NCBI RefSeq assembly: GCF_014636295.1
Contig: NZ_BMEC01000003.1
Coordinates: 62,001 to 126,000 of the forward strand
Length of the DNA stretch: 64,000 nucleotides
Reading direction: 5' to 3'
Source of the DNA: Marivirga lumbricoides
Lineage (GTDB): Bacteria; Bacteroidota; Bacteroidia; Cytophagales; Cyclobacteriaceae
A model generated the notes under the pieces. The model was not told the origin of the DNA. It did no database searches and was given only the letters and a program-made list of their open reading frames with translations. A program made the position numbers and the translations under genes. Position 1 is the stretch's first letter, and the number at the start of each line of letters is the position of its first letter. Of the stretch, positions 16,230-26,200 are shown piece after piece.

Positions 16230-16259
16230 AAACCTCATGTGAAAATATGAGGTTTTTTT
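16230..16259 (+). terminator. Rho-independent terminator of tRNA-His
   Basis: AAACCTCAT pairs with ATGAGGTTT around an 8-base loop (stem 16230-16238 with 16247-16255), followed by T residues to 16259. Confidence 0.85.
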
Positions 16260-16321
16260 ATGCCTTACAAAGTCAGTTTCTCAACTTTTCGATTTGCCGG
16301 ATCAATCAATCTGCTCCCTGA

Positions 16322-17545
16322 TTATTTATTTTTGATAATTGTTTCAAGTACTTCTTGTTTTCCATCAATATTTTCTGGAACAGGAATGCCTAAAAGTAAA
16401 CATACGAGTGGATAAACATGGATATTTTCAAAAGACGGAACCGTTTCTCCTTTTTTTATTGCCGGGCCATTGGCATAAAAAATTCCATGCAGGGTTTTAA
16501 ATGAGGGATCATAGCCATGCACGCCAAAATTAGGAGAGTCCCCTTTTTCCCACATTCTGGTGCTTAAAACTGTACCGGGCTCTGCACTTATTAAAAGATC
16601 ACCAATCCGGTCATTTGGAGAATTGTAGTGCCAATGGTCAGGTGTTTCACCTTTTTTATATACTTTAAAATCTTTAGAAATATCTCTTAACTTATTGAAA
16701 ACAGAATCTATTTTGCTTTTATCCTTAAAGTATAAATGGGCGTGGGTGTTGTTGTTAACCATGCGAAAAACATGGTTTTCCGCATCAAAATAATCTTCTA
16801 ATTGTATAAAACTATCTTTTTCATCTTTCACTGAAACCATTCCATGATCTGAAGTAATCAGAATGTTTACAGGCAAATCTATTTGGGATAATTCTTTCCT
16901 GATCAACCCCAGCAGCCTATCAGCTTCTTTTACTGCTTCACCTGTCTGTGGTGAAACCGGACCATAACGATGCCCTTCTGAATCAACCAGGGAAAAGTAT
17001 AGGCTGATAAACCTGGGGCGCTCCTCTTCCGGGAGCTCCAGCCATTTCCGCACTTGTTCAATTCTCATTTCGTTGCTAATGCTGCCGTTATAATTGTAGT
17101 AGTAAGAGGGGAAATTACCACCAACGGGAGCTTCCGAGCCTACCCAGAAATAAGAAGCAGTTTTAAGACCATTATTTTGCGCATGTTGCCACAAGGGAAT
17201 ACCACCGTAAAAATAGTCATCTGTTACCAACTCCTTCATTCTCATGGAATAAACTACATCTCTGCCTCTGTCATAGAAACTGTTATCCACTAAGCCATGA
17301 TTTGCAGGATAGAGGCCTGTTACTAGTGTATAGTGATTAGGAAAAGTTTTGCTTGGGAAAGATGGTATGAGCGATTCAGCAGCTGCACCATTTTTAATAA
17401 ATGTGTCAAAGTTAGGTGTGGGGTACATCTCTACATAATCATGCCTGAAGCCATCAAATGAAATCATCAACACATATTGCTGTTTTTCCTGAGCCACAGT
17501 TTTAGAAGCACATGCAAGTGATATCAATAAAAAAAGATACTTCAT
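16322..17545 (-). CDS. Secreted nucleotide pyrophosphatase/phosphodiesterase (alkaline phosphatase superfamily)
   Basis: A 407-residue enzyme of the type I phosphodiesterase (ENPP-like) family. A signal peptide (about residues 1-19, ending ...KTVAQ) sends it to the periplasm or outside. The metal site starts at Asp31 in 'ISFDGFRHDY', and the nucleophile is Thr67 in 'FPSKTFPNHYTLVTG', the family signature. Further metal ligands are in 'SLVDSEGHRYGP', 'ITSDHGM' and 'FGVHGYDP'. Substrates are probably phosphodiester or pyrophosphate bonds in nucleotides, as in related bacterial ENPP-like enzymes. The gene stands alone, and a long inverted repeat lies 31-98 bases upstream of its start. Confidence 0.93.
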   Translation of the reverse strand: MKYLFLLISLACASKTVAQEKQQYVLMISFDGFRHDYVEMYPTPNFDTFIKNGAAAESLIPSFPSKTFPNHYTLVTGLYPANHGLVDNSFYDRGRDVVYSMRMKELVTDDYFYGGIPLWQHAQNNGLKTASYFWVGSEAPVGGNFPSYYYNYNGSISNEMRIEQVRKWLELPEEERPRFISLYFSLVDSEGHRYGPVSPQTGEAVKEADRLLGLIRKELSQIDLPVNILITSDHGMVSVKDEKDSFIQLEDYFDAENHVFRMVNNNTHAHLYFKDKSKIDSVFNKLRDISKDFKVYKKGETPDHWHYNSPNDRIGDLLISAEPGTVLSTRMWEKGDSPNFGVHGYDPSFKTLHGIFYANGPAIKKGETVPSFENIHVYPLVCLLLGIPVPENIDGKQEVLETIIKNK

Positions 17546-17575
17546 AAATAACCTTATAACAATCAGATGAATAGT

Positions 17576-17643
17576 TTATAAATCTTTAACGCTAAGCATA
17601 AGCTTCTGAAATAGCATAATGCTCTTAGGTTAAAGATTTATAA
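17576..17643. repeat. Long inverted repeat in the leader of the phosphodiesterase gene
   Basis: TTATAAATCTTTAAC (17576-17590) is perfectly inverted at 17629-17643. The inner bases CTAAGCAT and ATGCT-c-TTAG continue the stem with single-base bulges, leaving a loop of about 20 bases. It lies in the 5' untranslated region of the minus-strand gene and could be an RNA regulatory element or a protein site. Confidence 0.6.
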
Positions 17644-17754
17644 CTTAAAATTTTTGCGAACTTAAGCTTTTTCTATTGTATAGCTGTTAAGCAAAGGTTA
17701 AATGTGAGAGATTTACCGTATTTGACTTTATAAATAAAAACAAGTGAAGTTATG

Positions 17755-17792
17755 CCGAAATGATAAGTTTATTCAATAAACTATCATTTCGG
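17755..17792. terminator. Hairpin after the ABC transporter operon
   Basis: CCGAAATGATA (17755-17765) pairs with TATCATTTCGG (17782-17792), with a second paired stretch inside (GTTTATT/AATAAAC). It starts 12 bases past the ABC ATPase stop. The T-run is on the plus-strand side, so efficiency for the operon is uncertain. Confidence 0.55.
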
Positions 17793-17803
17793 TAGTTTTT
17801 ATA

Positions 17804-18523
17804 TTATTCTACAACTACTGTGTTAGCATTCCCCTGAAAGTATTCATTCAATTCTTCCAGTGTACGCTCATTTACTGAAAGATCTTTAATGATTTCTCCT
17901 TTTTCTAATGCCACAATCCTTTCACTTATTTCAGTGACATGGTTTAAATCATGGCTGGAAATGAGGAAAGTCACATTTTTATCCTTCTTGTATTGAGCAA
18001 TAATTTTTTTCAATCGGATTTGGGAAGTAGGATCTAAATTTTCGAAAGGCTCATCCAGCAATACCATACTTGGGCTGCCAATTAGTGCGCCTGTTACCCC
18101 TAGTTTTTTCTTGTTTCCTTTTGAGAGGTCTCGGATGTATTTTTTATGTCCGAAGATTTCATCGTTAAAAAGCTCTTTAAACTGCTGAAGAAAATTTTCG
18201 AGATCTACTTTTGATAAACCGTATACTTCAGCAAGAAAGTTGAAATATTCTTCAGGAGTAAGGTATCCGATGAGAAATTTCTCATCAATAAACGAGCCTG
18301 TGAATTTTTTCCAGTCTTCCGTTTTACTCACATCCTGGTTGTCTATAGTTACAGTGCCTTCAGTTGCTCTGATGAGGTCCAGAATTATCCTGAAAAGGGT
18401 GGTTTTTCCTGCTCCATTATTTCCTATAAGTCCGAATGACTGCCCTTGAGGGATTTCCAGGCCAGGGATGTTGAGAACGGTATTTTCTTTATAAGTCTTT
18501 TTTAAATTAGATATCGATAGCAT
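17804..18523 (-). CDS. ABC transporter ATP-binding protein
   Basis: A 239-residue ATPase of an ABC exporter. Walker A 'GNNGAGKTT' is at 34-42, the signature is 'DLSKGNKKKLG' (KG replacing the usual SGG, as in DrrA/CcmA-like ATPases of this type), Walker B with the catalytic Glu is 'MVLLDEPFENLDP', and the switch His is in 'LISSHDLNHV'. It lies 2 bases after the membrane partner gene, so the two form one operon and one complex. The substrate is unknown. The DUF5687 partner indicates a Bacteroidota-specific exporter. Confidence 0.95.
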   Translation of the reverse strand: MLSISNLKKTYKENTVLNIPGLEIPQGQSFGLIGNNGAGKTTLFRIILDLIRATEGTVTIDNQDVSKTEDWKKFTGSFIDEKFLIGYLTPEEYFNFLAEVYGLSKVDLENFLQQFKELFNDEIFGHKKYIRDLSKGNKKKLGVTGALIGSPSMVLLDEPFENLDPTSQIRLKKIIAQYKKDKNVTFLISSHDLNHVTEISERIVALEKGEIIKDLSVNERTLEELNEYFQGNANTVVVE

Positions 18524-18525
18524 AA

Positions 18526-20007
18526 TTATAGCGTTAACTGGTGAATAAGTCTGTATTTTTCTTCGCTTAGTTTTTCAGCGATTTTTTTGAGGAAGTAGTC
18601 TTTAAAAATATAACCAATAATTCCTGCTATGGCCACTGCAATTACTCCTTCCCAGTGCCCTAAAATGAAATAAACAGGAGTGTAGAAAACAAAAGGACCT
18701 AAAAATAATGGTAAGCCCATTACCCATTGAGCTGCTCCGGTTCCCTGGTAGTTCATGAAAGCACCTTTATTAAGGTCAATAGGTTTTGGCCCCCACAAAG
18801 AAAGTCGCATCATTAAAGGAATATTGATGCCGGCATTGTATAGGCTTCCGGCCAAAATCACAGCTAGTGCTTCCCATCCAAAGTACACATAAGGAATTGA
18901 TAATATAGTGGCTAGAACAACAGAAGACATCACTAATTTATACCGGGCTTTAATCCAGGTTTCAATACCTAAAGGTCTGGTAAAGAAGAAATCCATCTGG
19001 TTGGTATTCCAACTCCAAAGGAACTGTCCATAGTTAATAGAAAATAGTCCACTCATGAAAATCCCCACAAAAACAAAGAAGCCTCTCATGTCATTGTACT
19101 GATCTCTCCCAAAAAACATTAGACCATAAAGCAGGAAGAAAAGAGAAAGAAAGAGTACAGAGCGTGTCCGTTTATGGCGGATAATCATTTTAATTTCCTG
19201 AAGAATAATGGCTCCTGAAACTCCATTATTGCCTAAAAAGCTTAATCTATCCGAATAGTTTTCAACATTGTCATTGCTTTTTTCTCCTATTTCTTCAAGG
19301 TAAAGGTTTTGAGTAATAAACCTGTAATTGATGAAGTAGAGGCTAATTGAAGCAACGAGCGGTACAATGGCCAATAAAGGCATTTCTGTAATAGCGACTA
19401 AAGCTTTTGCCAATGGCGCAAGAAAGTCGATAGAAGTGTATAAACTCAGCACATAGTTAGCACCTGCAACTCCTAAAATCACGATCCATACCCAAATCAT
19501 ATTTTCCAATTTCTTCTTAAAGAGGATATTGAAAAAATGAATAGCAATTGAAGTGAAGAAAATAGCCAAAACCCATGCTGATGCTGCCAATGCCCCTAAT
19601 TCTGGAGTCACAACTGAAACTGCGAAAGGCACAACTAAAATGAGGGAAATTAAATTGTACACGCTAATCAGTGATTTACCCAGGAGGAAACCTGCAATTT
19701 TCCCCTTTTTAATGGGGAGGTTTAAGTAGGGCTCCACATCCATTACAGGAATTTTCTGCAAAAAATAGCGAATAAATAGCTCTGCAAGGAAATAGTAGAT
19801 CAGTGCCTTGTTAAAAAATAGAAAGGGATTATCTGCCGCGGCAGGAATCTCTCTTATTAAATGCGGCAGAGTAAAAGAAAGGCTTATCAAAGACAAAAAA
19901 GCAATTATTGCAATTGCAGTGATGAATAAAGTGAGCCCTAATTCTCTTCCAAAGCTGCCCGACCTTTTAAATTGGTACCATTGATGGCGAAGGAGAAATT
20001 TTATCAT
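18526..20007 (-). CDS. DUF5687 family ABC exporter membrane protein
   Basis: A 493-residue integral membrane protein with about ten to twelve hydrophobic helices and a cytoplasmic N-terminus 'MIKFLLRHQWYQFKRSGSFG', wording typical of the DUF5687 family found next to ABC ATPases in Bacteroidota. It forms the membrane part of the exporter whose ATPase is encoded 2 bases downstream. The transported compound is unknown. Upstream, at 20129-20151, lies a C9-TTT-A11 homopolymer run. Confidence 0.88.
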   Translation of the reverse strand: MIKFLLRHQWYQFKRSGSFGRELGLTLFITAIAIIAFLSLISLSFTLPHLIREIPAAADNPFLFFNKALIYYFLAELFIRYFLQKIPVMDVEPYLNLPIKKGKIAGFLLGKSLISVYNLISLILVVPFAVSVVTPELGALAASAWVLAIFFTSIAIHFFNILFKKKLENMIWVWIVILGVAGANYVLSLYTSIDFLAPLAKALVAITEMPLLAIVPLVASISLYFINYRFITQNLYLEEIGEKSNDNVENYSDRLSFLGNNGVSGAIILQEIKMIIRHKRTRSVLFLSLFFLLYGLMFFGRDQYNDMRGFFVFVGIFMSGLFSINYGQFLWSWNTNQMDFFFTRPLGIETWIKARYKLVMSSVVLATILSIPYVYFGWEALAVILAGSLYNAGINIPLMMRLSLWGPKPIDLNKGAFMNYQGTGAAQWVMGLPLFLGPFVFYTPVYFILGHWEGVIAVAIAGIIGYIFKDYFLKKIAEKLSEEKYRLIHQLTL

Positions 20008-20128
20008 ACTGTTTTTATTGAATTAGTATCTGGTAAATGTTTTTTATTACAAAATCGATAATATTTTTTTTAGAAACTACAGTTTGTACATTAGAAAGTA
20101 GATTCTGGAATCCTGTAAGATTATAAAT

Positions 20129-20151
20129 CCCCCCCCCTTTAAAAAAAAAAA
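20129..20151. repeat. Homopolymer run C9-T3-A11
   Basis: Nine C (20129-20137), three T and eleven A (20141-20151), about 120 bases upstream of the ABC membrane-protein start. The run is prone to slippage in replication and to sequencing error. Being close to the operon's promoter region, it could vary expression. Confidence 0.6.
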
Positions 20152-20245
20152 CATATATAGCCTGGGCTTCAAGTTCTAATAATCGATTTTATGTGCCAGT
20201 ATAAAAGTAATTTCTTCAATTGAAGAGTAATTCTTTTGAAAAAAA

Positions 20246-20292
20246 TTGCGATCATTTAATTCTGACTTCAAGCCAGAATTAAATGCTCGCAA
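20246..20292 (-). terminator. Rho-independent terminator of the M14 peptidase gene
   Basis: A stem of about 18 bp with one T-C mismatch (20246-20264 with 20274-20292) and a 9-base loop. Read on the minus strand, the hairpin is followed by TTTTTTTC, the classic terminator layout, about 150 bases after the M14 gene stop. Confidence 0.75.
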
Positions 20293-20343
20293 TAACCAAT
20301 AGTTTTTATTATCATCTCTGAGTTATCTATCAGACCTCGAACC

Positions 20344-20378
20344 AGAGTCTATGCGCTGGATTCTAGCATCTAGACTCT
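20344..20378. repeat. 8-bp inverted repeat between the M14 stop and its terminator
   Basis: AGAGTCTA (20344-20351) and TAGACTCT (20371-20378) around a 19-base spacer. The rest of the 20008-20441 gap shows no gene, only this repeat, the terminator at 20246-20292 and the homopolymer run. Confidence 0.45.
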
Positions 20379-20441
20379 ATCAATTATCTACCTAGATCAT
20401 TAAGTCTTAAATCTAAAACCCAGGTTATTGTAATCTATAAA

Positions 20442-22976
20442 TTATTCCGCTGCACTTCCACTTATTGTTTGACCGAAAAACACTGCATTGACAAAAAGCC
20501 TGTTGGTGCCATACCAGAAAGCCCTGAAGTTAGTATTATCGGTAAAAGAAATTACCTTCCCTCTTCCCATTCTATTAATAGTAATGGCACTCGTTCCACT
20601 CAATAACTTAAGATTTTCTTCAGAGATGTAGCCGTTCAATAGCGGAGATTTAGTATATCGAACCGGATTAGCATACTCATTTTTCGCTTTTTCCATAAAT
20701 AGAGTAGTATTTCTGAAAATAGGCATTTTAGCTTTGGTTAAGCCATAGGTAATAGGGTGACTTAAATCGAGTTCTACTTCAAATATAGCTCCACCAATCA
20801 CTTGCGCTCCTCTGTTATTTCTTAAATCTTTATAGGGTTTGTAGCCGGTTGTGTCAGATTTGATTTTTTCAAACTGAAGTTTAATTAATTTCTGGTCTGC
20901 CAGCCATTTTGCAGCGCCCTGATAGGCAATTAAAGTACCTCCATTTTGTACCCATTGCTGCACTTTCTGGTTGATACTATTATATCTTCCATCTGGCATA
21001 ATTAACACATTATATCTGCTTAAGTCAGCTCTTCCAAAATCATTCATATCAATCTTTGTCACAGGGATCTCATATTGCTGATCCATTAAGTGCCATATCT
21101 CACCAGCATCATATGGGCTGATGCCTTCTCCAATCAGCATGGCAATTTCGGGTTGCTCAAGTGGCTCCATGGAGGGGCTTCCTAAATTTACACCACCTGT
21201 ATTGCCACTTTTTTGAGCGTACATTGTTACACCGGTGTTTTCGATAGCACTTTTTACGATTTGCTGAATTTGATCAGCATTTTGCTTTTGTTGTTTTACT
21301 GGAATTAAGATGGAGCCAACAGGCATTGTTTCACCATTAGTCATTGTAATTGGCTCGGTAGTTACTCTTGTTTGTAAGCCAGCCTTTTGAATTTTGAATA
21401 AGGCTTTAGGTGCATAGAAATCATGCCATTCCATCAGGTAAGCGTAATCGCTTTTTCCTCCTAAAATTTCACTCTCAGGTTTATCCTCTTCTGTAAATTT
21501 TTTACCCAATAGGTTTTGAGCGAAGGCTTTTTTATCTAAACTTTCATAATCTAAATTGAAGGACATGCCCATATTAAAGGCTGAGACATCATAAAACAGA
21601 CTGTCGGCAAATGAGGTTCTCACATCAAATATTGCTTTAATCAGCTGATTCTGATATTGGTTAGTAGGAATAATATAGCTATTCCCTGCTTTATATTGAT
21701 TATAATTTTGGGCCAATTGATACACCTCAATTTCATGTCTTTTAAGCATTTTGGCAAACTGGTAAAGTTTGGAAGCATCTTTGTCAGAAATAATCCATGC
21801 CTGCTGACTTGCATTAGAGGCTTCTTTTGCAGCATTTTGATAAAACTCCCTCTGGAAATTCAGTAATTCTTCTCTCATTTCATAAGTTGCCTGATAGGTA
21901 GAAAGAGAAGCTGTAAACTGATTTTTGATAGTAAAAGGAAATGTTAATACGCCATTTACACTTTCCTGAGCATGGCCTCTGGAACTAGCTTGTTCAAACA
22001 AAATGCCTACCGCTCCCTGTACATCAGGAAATGTTGAGCCTTTACCGTAGTAGAAATCATCGAAGCTTTCTTTACTATAATATAAAGAACCTATTCTATC
22101 TAAGAACTTTGCATGATAGGTTCCTATTTTACCGGTAAGCTCTTGATTTTTCTGTGGCGTAATTGGGTGCGTTCTTTCAGGAATGCCCGGTTGAAAGAAA
22201 AAAGTGCTGTTGGTACCCATTTCGTGGTGATCAGTCAAAATATTAGGCTTCCATGCATGAAATTGCTTCAGCCTGTTTTGCGATTCAACCAATTGTGCGG
22301 GTAGCCAATCCCGGTTCATGTCAAACCAGTAGTGGTTGGTTCTGCCTCCTGGCCATACTTCATTAAATTCCCTATCATTAGGGTCCGTTACTAAATGTTC
22401 GCTTTTGTGCATATTGGCCCATGTAGCAAATCGGTTAAGTCCATCAGGGTTAAAGGAAGGATCTAAAAGAACGACTACATCTTTAAGCTTTTGCTCAATA
22501 TCCTGTCCCTGTGCTGCAGCAAGGTAGTAAGCGGTAAGCATAGAAGCATTGCTGCCACTTGGTTCGTTACCATGAATACTAAACCCCATCATCACGACTG
22601 AAGGCATTTTTGAAACATTCATATTGCCAGATTGGGTAGGATCTGTTAGCTTTTTATGGTTGATTCTTATCTCCTCTATACTTTTCAGGTTATCGGGGTG
22701 GGTGATTGTCAGAAGCAGTTGCGGCCTGTTCTCATAGGTTTTGCCGGTTTCAATAATCTCAATTCTGTCAGATGCTTTGGCTAAAGTTTGCATGTAGTAT
22801 ACCAACTTGTCATGGGTAACATGCCATTCCCCAACTTCATGTCCAATTACTGAAGCAGGTGTAGGAATTTCAGCATTATAAGTTACGCTATCCGGCAGAT
22901 AGTAGTTAAGAGAAGTCTGTGCAAAACACAAATGAAAGTTTAATGTAATTAAAGAGAGTAAAAGTGTGAATTTCAT
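20442..22976 (-). CDS. Secreted M14-family zinc carboxypeptidase with C-terminal GATase-like domain
   Basis: An 844-residue secreted peptidase. Signal peptide residues are about 1-20 (...HLCFAQ). The M14 domain has the zinc pair His135 and Glu138 in 'FSIHGNEPSG', a third histidine in 'LTDHHEMGTNSTFFFQPG' near 250, and the catalytic Glu in 'GILFEQASSRGHAQ'. The C-terminal third ('ISPYDAGEIWHLMDQ' to 'NVLIMPDGRY') resembles a class I glutamine amidotransferase-like fold, a common layout in large Bacteroidota M14 enzymes. Probable role: trimming of peptides in nutrient uptake. It is a single gene with its own terminator. Confidence 0.9.
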   Translation of the reverse strand: MKFTLLLSLITLNFHLCFAQTSLNYYLPDSVTYNAEIPTPASVIGHEVGEWHVTHDKLVYYMQTLAKASDRIEIIETGKTYENRPQLLLTITHPDNLKSIEEIRINHKKLTDPTQSGNMNVSKMPSVVMMGFSIHGNEPSGSNASMLTAYYLAAAQGQDIEQKLKDVVVLLDPSFNPDGLNRFATWANMHKSEHLVTDPNDREFNEVWPGGRTNHYWFDMNRDWLPAQLVESQNRLKQFHAWKPNILTDHHEMGTNSTFFFQPGIPERTHPITPQKNQELTGKIGTYHAKFLDRIGSLYYSKESFDDFYYGKGSTFPDVQGAVGILFEQASSRGHAQESVNGVLTFPFTIKNQFTASLSTYQATYEMREELLNFQREFYQNAAKEASNASQQAWIISDKDASKLYQFAKMLKRHEIEVYQLAQNYNQYKAGNSYIIPTNQYQNQLIKAIFDVRTSFADSLFYDVSAFNMGMSFNLDYESLDKKAFAQNLLGKKFTEEDKPESEILGGKSDYAYLMEWHDFYAPKALFKIQKAGLQTRVTTEPITMTNGETMPVGSILIPVKQQKQNADQIQQIVKSAIENTGVTMYAQKSGNTGGVNLGSPSMEPLEQPEIAMLIGEGISPYDAGEIWHLMDQQYEIPVTKIDMNDFGRADLSRYNVLIMPDGRYNSINQKVQQWVQNGGTLIAYQGAAKWLADQKLIKLQFEKIKSDTTGYKPYKDLRNNRGAQVIGGAIFEVELDLSHPITYGLTKAKMPIFRNTTLFMEKAKNEYANPVRYTKSPLLNGYISEENLKLLSGTSAITINRMGRGKVISFTDNTNFRAFWYGTNRLFVNAVFFGQTISGSAAE

Positions 22977-23175
22977 AGATTATATATTTTTAAAGATTTT
23001 AAGGTAAGAAATTAATATAGAAAATTGCTTGTATATTGTTTAAATGGTTATTTCTTGTTTTGGGCACTTTTTGAGGTTGTAAGAATCTGCCAATGTTAAT
23101 TTAATGTTAATTTTTTTCTAACTATTTTTAACCTATTATTAATGAGTGTACAATAAACAATAGAATAAGTAGACG

Positions 23176-23183
23176 TAATTTTG
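23176..23183 (+). promoter_or_regulatory. Candidate -7 box of the large TonB receptor gene
   Basis: TAATTTTG fits the Bacteroidota -7 pattern TAnnTTTG and lies 24 bases before the receptor ATG. No matching -33 box is seen 19 bases upstream, so this is tentative. Confidence 0.35.
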
Positions 23184-23206
23184 AACCAGAAAAAAACAAA
23201 AACGAA

Positions 23207-26200
23207 ATGAAGAGAATTTTACAAAGAATTTGTGGCTTGACGATTATGCTGGCACTGGCGGCATCATCGGCTTTTGCGCAGGGGTCAACTTCAGCGGCCT
23301 TGAATGGACAAGTTAAAGATGCCACAGGAGAAACATTGGTAGGTGCTACCGTTATTGCACTTCATGTTCCTACTGGCACTGATTATGGTACTGTAACAAA
23401 TACTGAAGGATATTTCTTTTTTCCAAATGTTAGAGTAGGCGGACCTTACACAATTACAGTTTCCTATGTAGGTTATGAAACTAAAGTTGTAACTGAGGTT
23501 CAGCTTTCGCTAGGAGAAAAAAGAAATATTGATTTTACTTTAGAGCAAGAATCTTCTACTTTAGAAGAAGTAGTTGTTAGAGCTGCAACAGATGATGTAA
23601 TTAACTCTGGTAGAACAGGTGCTTCAACTAATGTGGGAACTCAAACAATTAATACTAACCCTTCTATTAGTAGATCCATTGAGGATTTTACCAGATTAAC
23701 ACCACAAGCTGCTTCTGGAGTGGGTAATGGGGGTATTTCAATTGCTGGTAGTAATAGTAGAAGTAACAATGTCACTATTGATGGAGCTATTAACAACGAT
23801 GCTTTTGGACTGAATCCCAATGGTTTGCCAGGTAGCAGTGCAGGAGCGGAGCCTATCAGTTTAGATGCTATTCAAGAGATTTCTATATTAGTTGCTCCTT
23901 ATGATGTGACGAAAGGATCTTTCACTGGTGGTGGAATTAATGCGGTTACAAGAAGTGGTACTAATGAATTGACGGGGTCAGCCTATTTTTTCAATAGAAA
24001 TGAAAATCTTGCTGGAAAAACTTTAGGAGATAACCCTGTAAAACAAGCACCATTCTTCAATAGACAATATGGTTTAAGAGTTGGTGGACCAATTGTAAAA
24101 GATAAATTATTCTTTTTTGTAAACGCTGAGCAGCAGGTTGCAGAATCTCCTTTTCAGGTGAATTTAGTGGATCAAGAAACATTAAATAATTTCAATGGAG
24201 AGATTCCTTCTAATGTTTCAAGAATCAGTATTGAACAAGCGCAATCTGTAAAAGATTATTTAATAGATAATTACAATTATGATCCAGGTTCATTTGGTGC
24301 ATTTACACCGGAAACAAGGAACAACAAGCTATTTGGTAAGCTTGACTGGAATATAAACAATGATCATCAATTAACTTTAAGACATAGCTACTTAAAAGCA
24401 ACTGATGAAAACTTAGGAAGAAGCCAAAATGTTTTAGAGTTTACAAATAATGGCTACTTAAATGATGTTACCAGTAATTCTACTATTGCAGAATTGAGAA
24501 GTAGATTTGGTAGTAATATGTCTAATAACCTGATTGTTGGTTATACTCAAATTAATAGAGAAAGAAATTTAGACGATTATGGATCATTATTTCCACATAT
24601 AGATATCAATTTAGGAAATAGTGTGGTAATTCGTGCAGGATCTCAAAGAAGTTCTGTTGGAAATGAATTAAGACAAGGTATTGGACAATTAACGGATAAT
24701 TTTACAATATTTAAAAATAAGCATGCAATTACATTTGGTACTCACAATGAATGGTTTAATATCTATAACTCTTTCGTTAATAGATATAATGGTCACTATG
24801 AATACCAGGGTCTTGATAATTTCTTAAATAATACATTTGCAGGCAATAGAAGTGCAAGGTTCAGAGTAGCTTATTCATTGGATTATTATAATGACCGTTT
24901 TCAACCTGTTGATCTAAATTTTCTTCAGTCAGGCTTTTATGTGCAAGATGAATGGGATGTTAATAGTAATTTAAAATTAACAGGAGGTCTTCGAGTTGAT
25001 ATTCCATTTTTCTTAGATAAGCCTGCTGCGAACCCTCTTTTAGAACAAGAATTTAATCGTGATAATACTAATTTGCCTAACGGGCAGTTACTTTGGTCTC
25101 CAAGAGTTGGATTTAATTATGATTTAAAAGGGGATAAATCAATGCAACTAAGAGGTGGGGTTGGTATATTTACTGGAAGAGTTCCTTTTGTATGGATATC
25201 CAATGCGTATACAAATGCAGGAGCTACGCTTAGTACAGCTGATCAAAGAGGTGATGCTGGTGATGTGCCTATTTATCCAGACGGTAACAGAACATATGAG
25301 TATTATATTGCTGATTTGTTAGGAGTAGATGTTGATAACCCTGCTGTTCGAGCAGAAATTGAATCCAGACAGCAAAACTCACCACGTTCTCAGGTGGATT
25401 TATTAGATTCAGATTTTAAATTACCTCAGAATTTAAGAGCTAACCTAGCTTTAGATATGCGTTTACCTTGGGGAATGACAGGTACGGTAGAAGCCATCTA
25501 TACTAAAGCGGTAAATGCTATATACTATGACAATCTCCAAACTCCTGAGCCTGCCGGAACAATTCCGGTTGAAAATGGAAGACCTACTTACGCCACTAGA
25601 AGAACCAATAGTAATTTTAATGATATTTTCTTGTTAAGTAATACAAATAAAGGATATCAATATAGTTTTACTGGTCAATTGAATAAATCTTGGTCGAGAA
25701 ATTTTTCTGCTATGGTAGCATATACTTATGGTGAAGCGAAAGACGTAAATGGAGGAACTCACACGACAGCCAATTCTGGTTGGGAATTTAATCCTACACC
25801 AGGTAGCCCAAATGAACCTATTCTAAGCTATTCAGTATGGGACTTACGTCATAGAATAGTTTCAAATATCAATTATGTATTTGATTATTCGAAATTGGCT
25901 TCCACTTCATTAGGTTTATTCTTCAACGCACAATCAGGATCACCATTTACGTATATGGTAAACGGAGACTTAAACGGTGATGGTTCCTCCGGTAATGATC
26001 AGGCATACATTCCGGCTAGTCAGGATGAGATTTTATTCGGTAATTTTGATGATAGCATAGGTCCAATAGATCCTGAAACAGGAGAGCCGGAAGGTGCTTT
26101 TGTTCAATTTGATGCTGCTACCCAGTTAGAATCATGGAATGAGTTAAATGCTTTTATTGAGAGAGATGATTATTTAAGCGAAAATAGAGGAAAGATAGCA

